Assembly: GCA_024231975.1 (NCBI GenBank)
Contig: JAAEQB010000110.1
Coordinates: forward strand, 1-34,564
From: Allobosea sp.
Lineage (GTDB): Bacteria; Pseudomonadota; Alphaproteobacteria; Rhizobiales; Beijerinckiaceae
DNA length: 34,564 nt
Reading direction: 5' to 3'
The position numbers and the translations under genes were made by a program. The notes beneath the pieces are model-generated. The model saw only the letters and a list, made by a program, of their open reading frames with translations. It was not told the origin of the DNA and searched no databases. Every line of letters starts with the position of its first letter. The first letter of the stretch is position 1. Positions 31,643-34,564 of the stretch are shown here, piece by piece.

Positions 31643-31652
31643 CTCCTGCAGG

Positions 31653-31682
31653 AAGAGGCGCCCCTTCAAGGGCGCCTTTTTT
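31653..31682 (+). terminator. Intrinsic terminator of the LpoA-like gene
   Basis: AGGCGCCC (31656-31663) pairs perfectly with GGGCGCCT (31670-31677) over a six-base loop and runs into six Ts. A-T and G-T pairs extend the base of the stem. It ends plus-strand transcription before the convergent maeB. Confidence 0.87.
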
Positions 31683-31717
31683 GTCATGAGATGCTCGGGC
31701 CTTCGCCCGAGCATGAC
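31683..31717. repeat. REP-like palindrome, second copy
   Basis: ATGCTCGGGC (31691-31700) pairs perfectly with GCCCGAGCAT (31705-31714) across a CTTC loop. The outer flanks read GTCATGAG and GAC, so the element looks like GTCATGCTCGGGC...GCCCGAGCATGAC with a small insertion in the left arm. It shares the CTCGGG/CCCGAG core with the copy 50 bases upstream. It lies just beyond the maeB stop and may also stabilise the end of that message, since no T run follows on the minus strand. Confidence 0.55.
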
Positions 31718-31725
31718 GGCCGGTG

Positions 31726-34032
<2,307 letters not shown>

Positions 34033-34055
34033 AGGCGTTTCCTCGGGGGGAAACG

Positions 34056-34085
34056 ACCATAGGGCAGCCCCGCTTTGCTCGACAA
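34056..34085 (-). promoter_or_regulatory. Candidate promoter of maeB
   Basis: On the minus strand TTGTCG (34080-34085), an 18-base spacer and TATGGT (34056-34061) precede the maeB start by 23 bases. Each hexamer has four of six consensus matches. The predicted leader of roughly 15-18 bases contains the GAGGA ribosome binding site. Confidence 0.42.
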
Positions 34086-34147
34086 GCGCGATTGCGCGAC
34101 AGCAGTTTTACCGCTGCGGCAGGGATCGGCGCGGGATCACGGGGGCT

Positions 34148-34564
34148 TCAGAGCCCGGCGCGCATCCGCGCGACGCTGTCGCCGACATAGCGGTCGAGCT
34201 CGACCGCCTGCTCGGAGACCAGGCGCGCCGCGGCGACGACGCGCGCGGCGGCCTCGCCGGTGGCGCGGGCCTCGCCCCCGGCGCTGGCGACGTTCTCTGT
34301 GACGGTGGCGGCCGAGCCGGCGACGGCCTGGGCGTCGAGGGCGATGCCCGAAGCGATCCCGCCCTGGCGGGTGACGACCTGGGCGATCGCGTCCGAGGTC
34401 GTCTCGATCGTGCCCATCGTGCCCTCGATCTGCCCGACGGCACCGGCGACGGCGGCGGCGGCGCTGCGGATCTCCTGCAGCGTCGCGGCGATGTCCTGCG
34501 TCGCCTGCTGGGTCTGCTCGGCGAGATTCTTGACCTCGCCGGCGACCACCGAGAAGCCGCGCCC
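34148..34564 (-). CDS. Methyl-accepting chemotaxis protein, 3' part only
   Basis: The visible 138 residues are the C-terminal end of a chemoreceptor; the gene continues past the window edge. It begins inside the highly conserved cytoplasmic hairpin tip, reading GRGFSVVAGEVKNLAEQT, where CheA and CheW bind. It then runs down the returning helix of the coiled coil, rich in Ala, Gln and Glu with possible methylation sites, to a short tail (RYVGDSVARMRAGL). No CheR-binding pentapeptide (NWETF type) ends the protein. Ligand and topology cannot be judged from this part. Confidence 0.92.
   Translation of the reverse strand, partial: GRGFSVVAGEVKNLAEQTQQATQDIAATLQEIRSAAAAVAGAVGQIEGTMGTIETTSDAIAQVVTRQGGIASGIALDAQAVAGSAATVTENVASAGGEARATGEAAARVVAAARLVSEQAVELDRYVGDSVARMRAGL

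Overview
The window is GC-rich and dense with genes. It reads like the chromosome of an alphaproteobacterium, most likely of the order Hyphomicrobiales (Rhizobiales). The order rsmI-yraN-gshB divergent from an LpoA/LppC-like lipoprotein, a compact cpa/tad pilus operon, a TTAACCAT/TTAA-N7-TTGA motif resembling a CtrA box, and a malic enzyme carrying a phosphotransacetylase domain all fit. Bosea or a relative is possible, but that is a guess from gene content. I see no tRNA, rRNA, CRISPR array, transposase or phage gene.

Region 1 (1-8892, plus strand) is a tight-adherence (Tad/Flp) type IVc pilus locus. Two near-identical Flp pilin genes (the first cut by the window edge) end at a strong intrinsic terminator. 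They are followed by the prepilin peptidase cpaA, a possible CtrA-type site, and then a tightly packed cpaB-cpaC-cpaD-cpaE-cpaF-tadB-tadC operon. The set covers pilin, maturation, periplasmic and outer-membrane channel, localisation ATPase, assembly ATPase and inner-membrane platform. The pilotin-like TPR lipoprotein tadD is also present, but 4.5 kb downstream on the opposite strand (13443-14282) with its own promoter. Between tadC and tadD sit a 615-base stretch with no clear gene and a three-gene cassette with overlapping ends: a DUF4173-type polytopic membrane protein, an OmpR-type response regulator and a CreC-like sensor kinase. No tadE/F/G minor pilin genes are visible.

Region 2 (14424-17140, plus) holds an M17 aminopeptidase, a short MarR-like regulator and an SH3-NlpC/P60 cysteine peptidase.

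Region 3 (17134-26067, minus) is one long nucleoside uptake and salvage operon. It encodes a BMP-type binding protein, a double-domain ABC ATPase, two permeases, cytidine deaminase, purine nucleoside phosphorylase, deoC, deoA and, last, a ghrA-like 2-hydroxyacid dehydrogenase. Imported (deoxy)nucleosides would be deaminated and phosphorolysed, and deoxyribose phosphate would enter central metabolism through DeoC. The phosphopentomutase DeoB that should join these steps is not in the window. A perfect 7-5-7 palindrome just upstream of the first gene is a candidate operator.

Region 4 (26200-34564) holds an SDR oxidoreductase divergent from a MoeB/ThiF-like E1 enzyme that lacks the usual zinc cysteines. 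It continues with gshB, yraN and rsmI (minus), the divergent LpoA-like lipoprotein with a twin-arginine signal (plus), and an intergenic stretch with a terminator flanked by two REP-like palindromes. It ends with the malic enzyme maeB (minus) and the 3' part of a chemoreceptor gene (minus, cut by the window edge).
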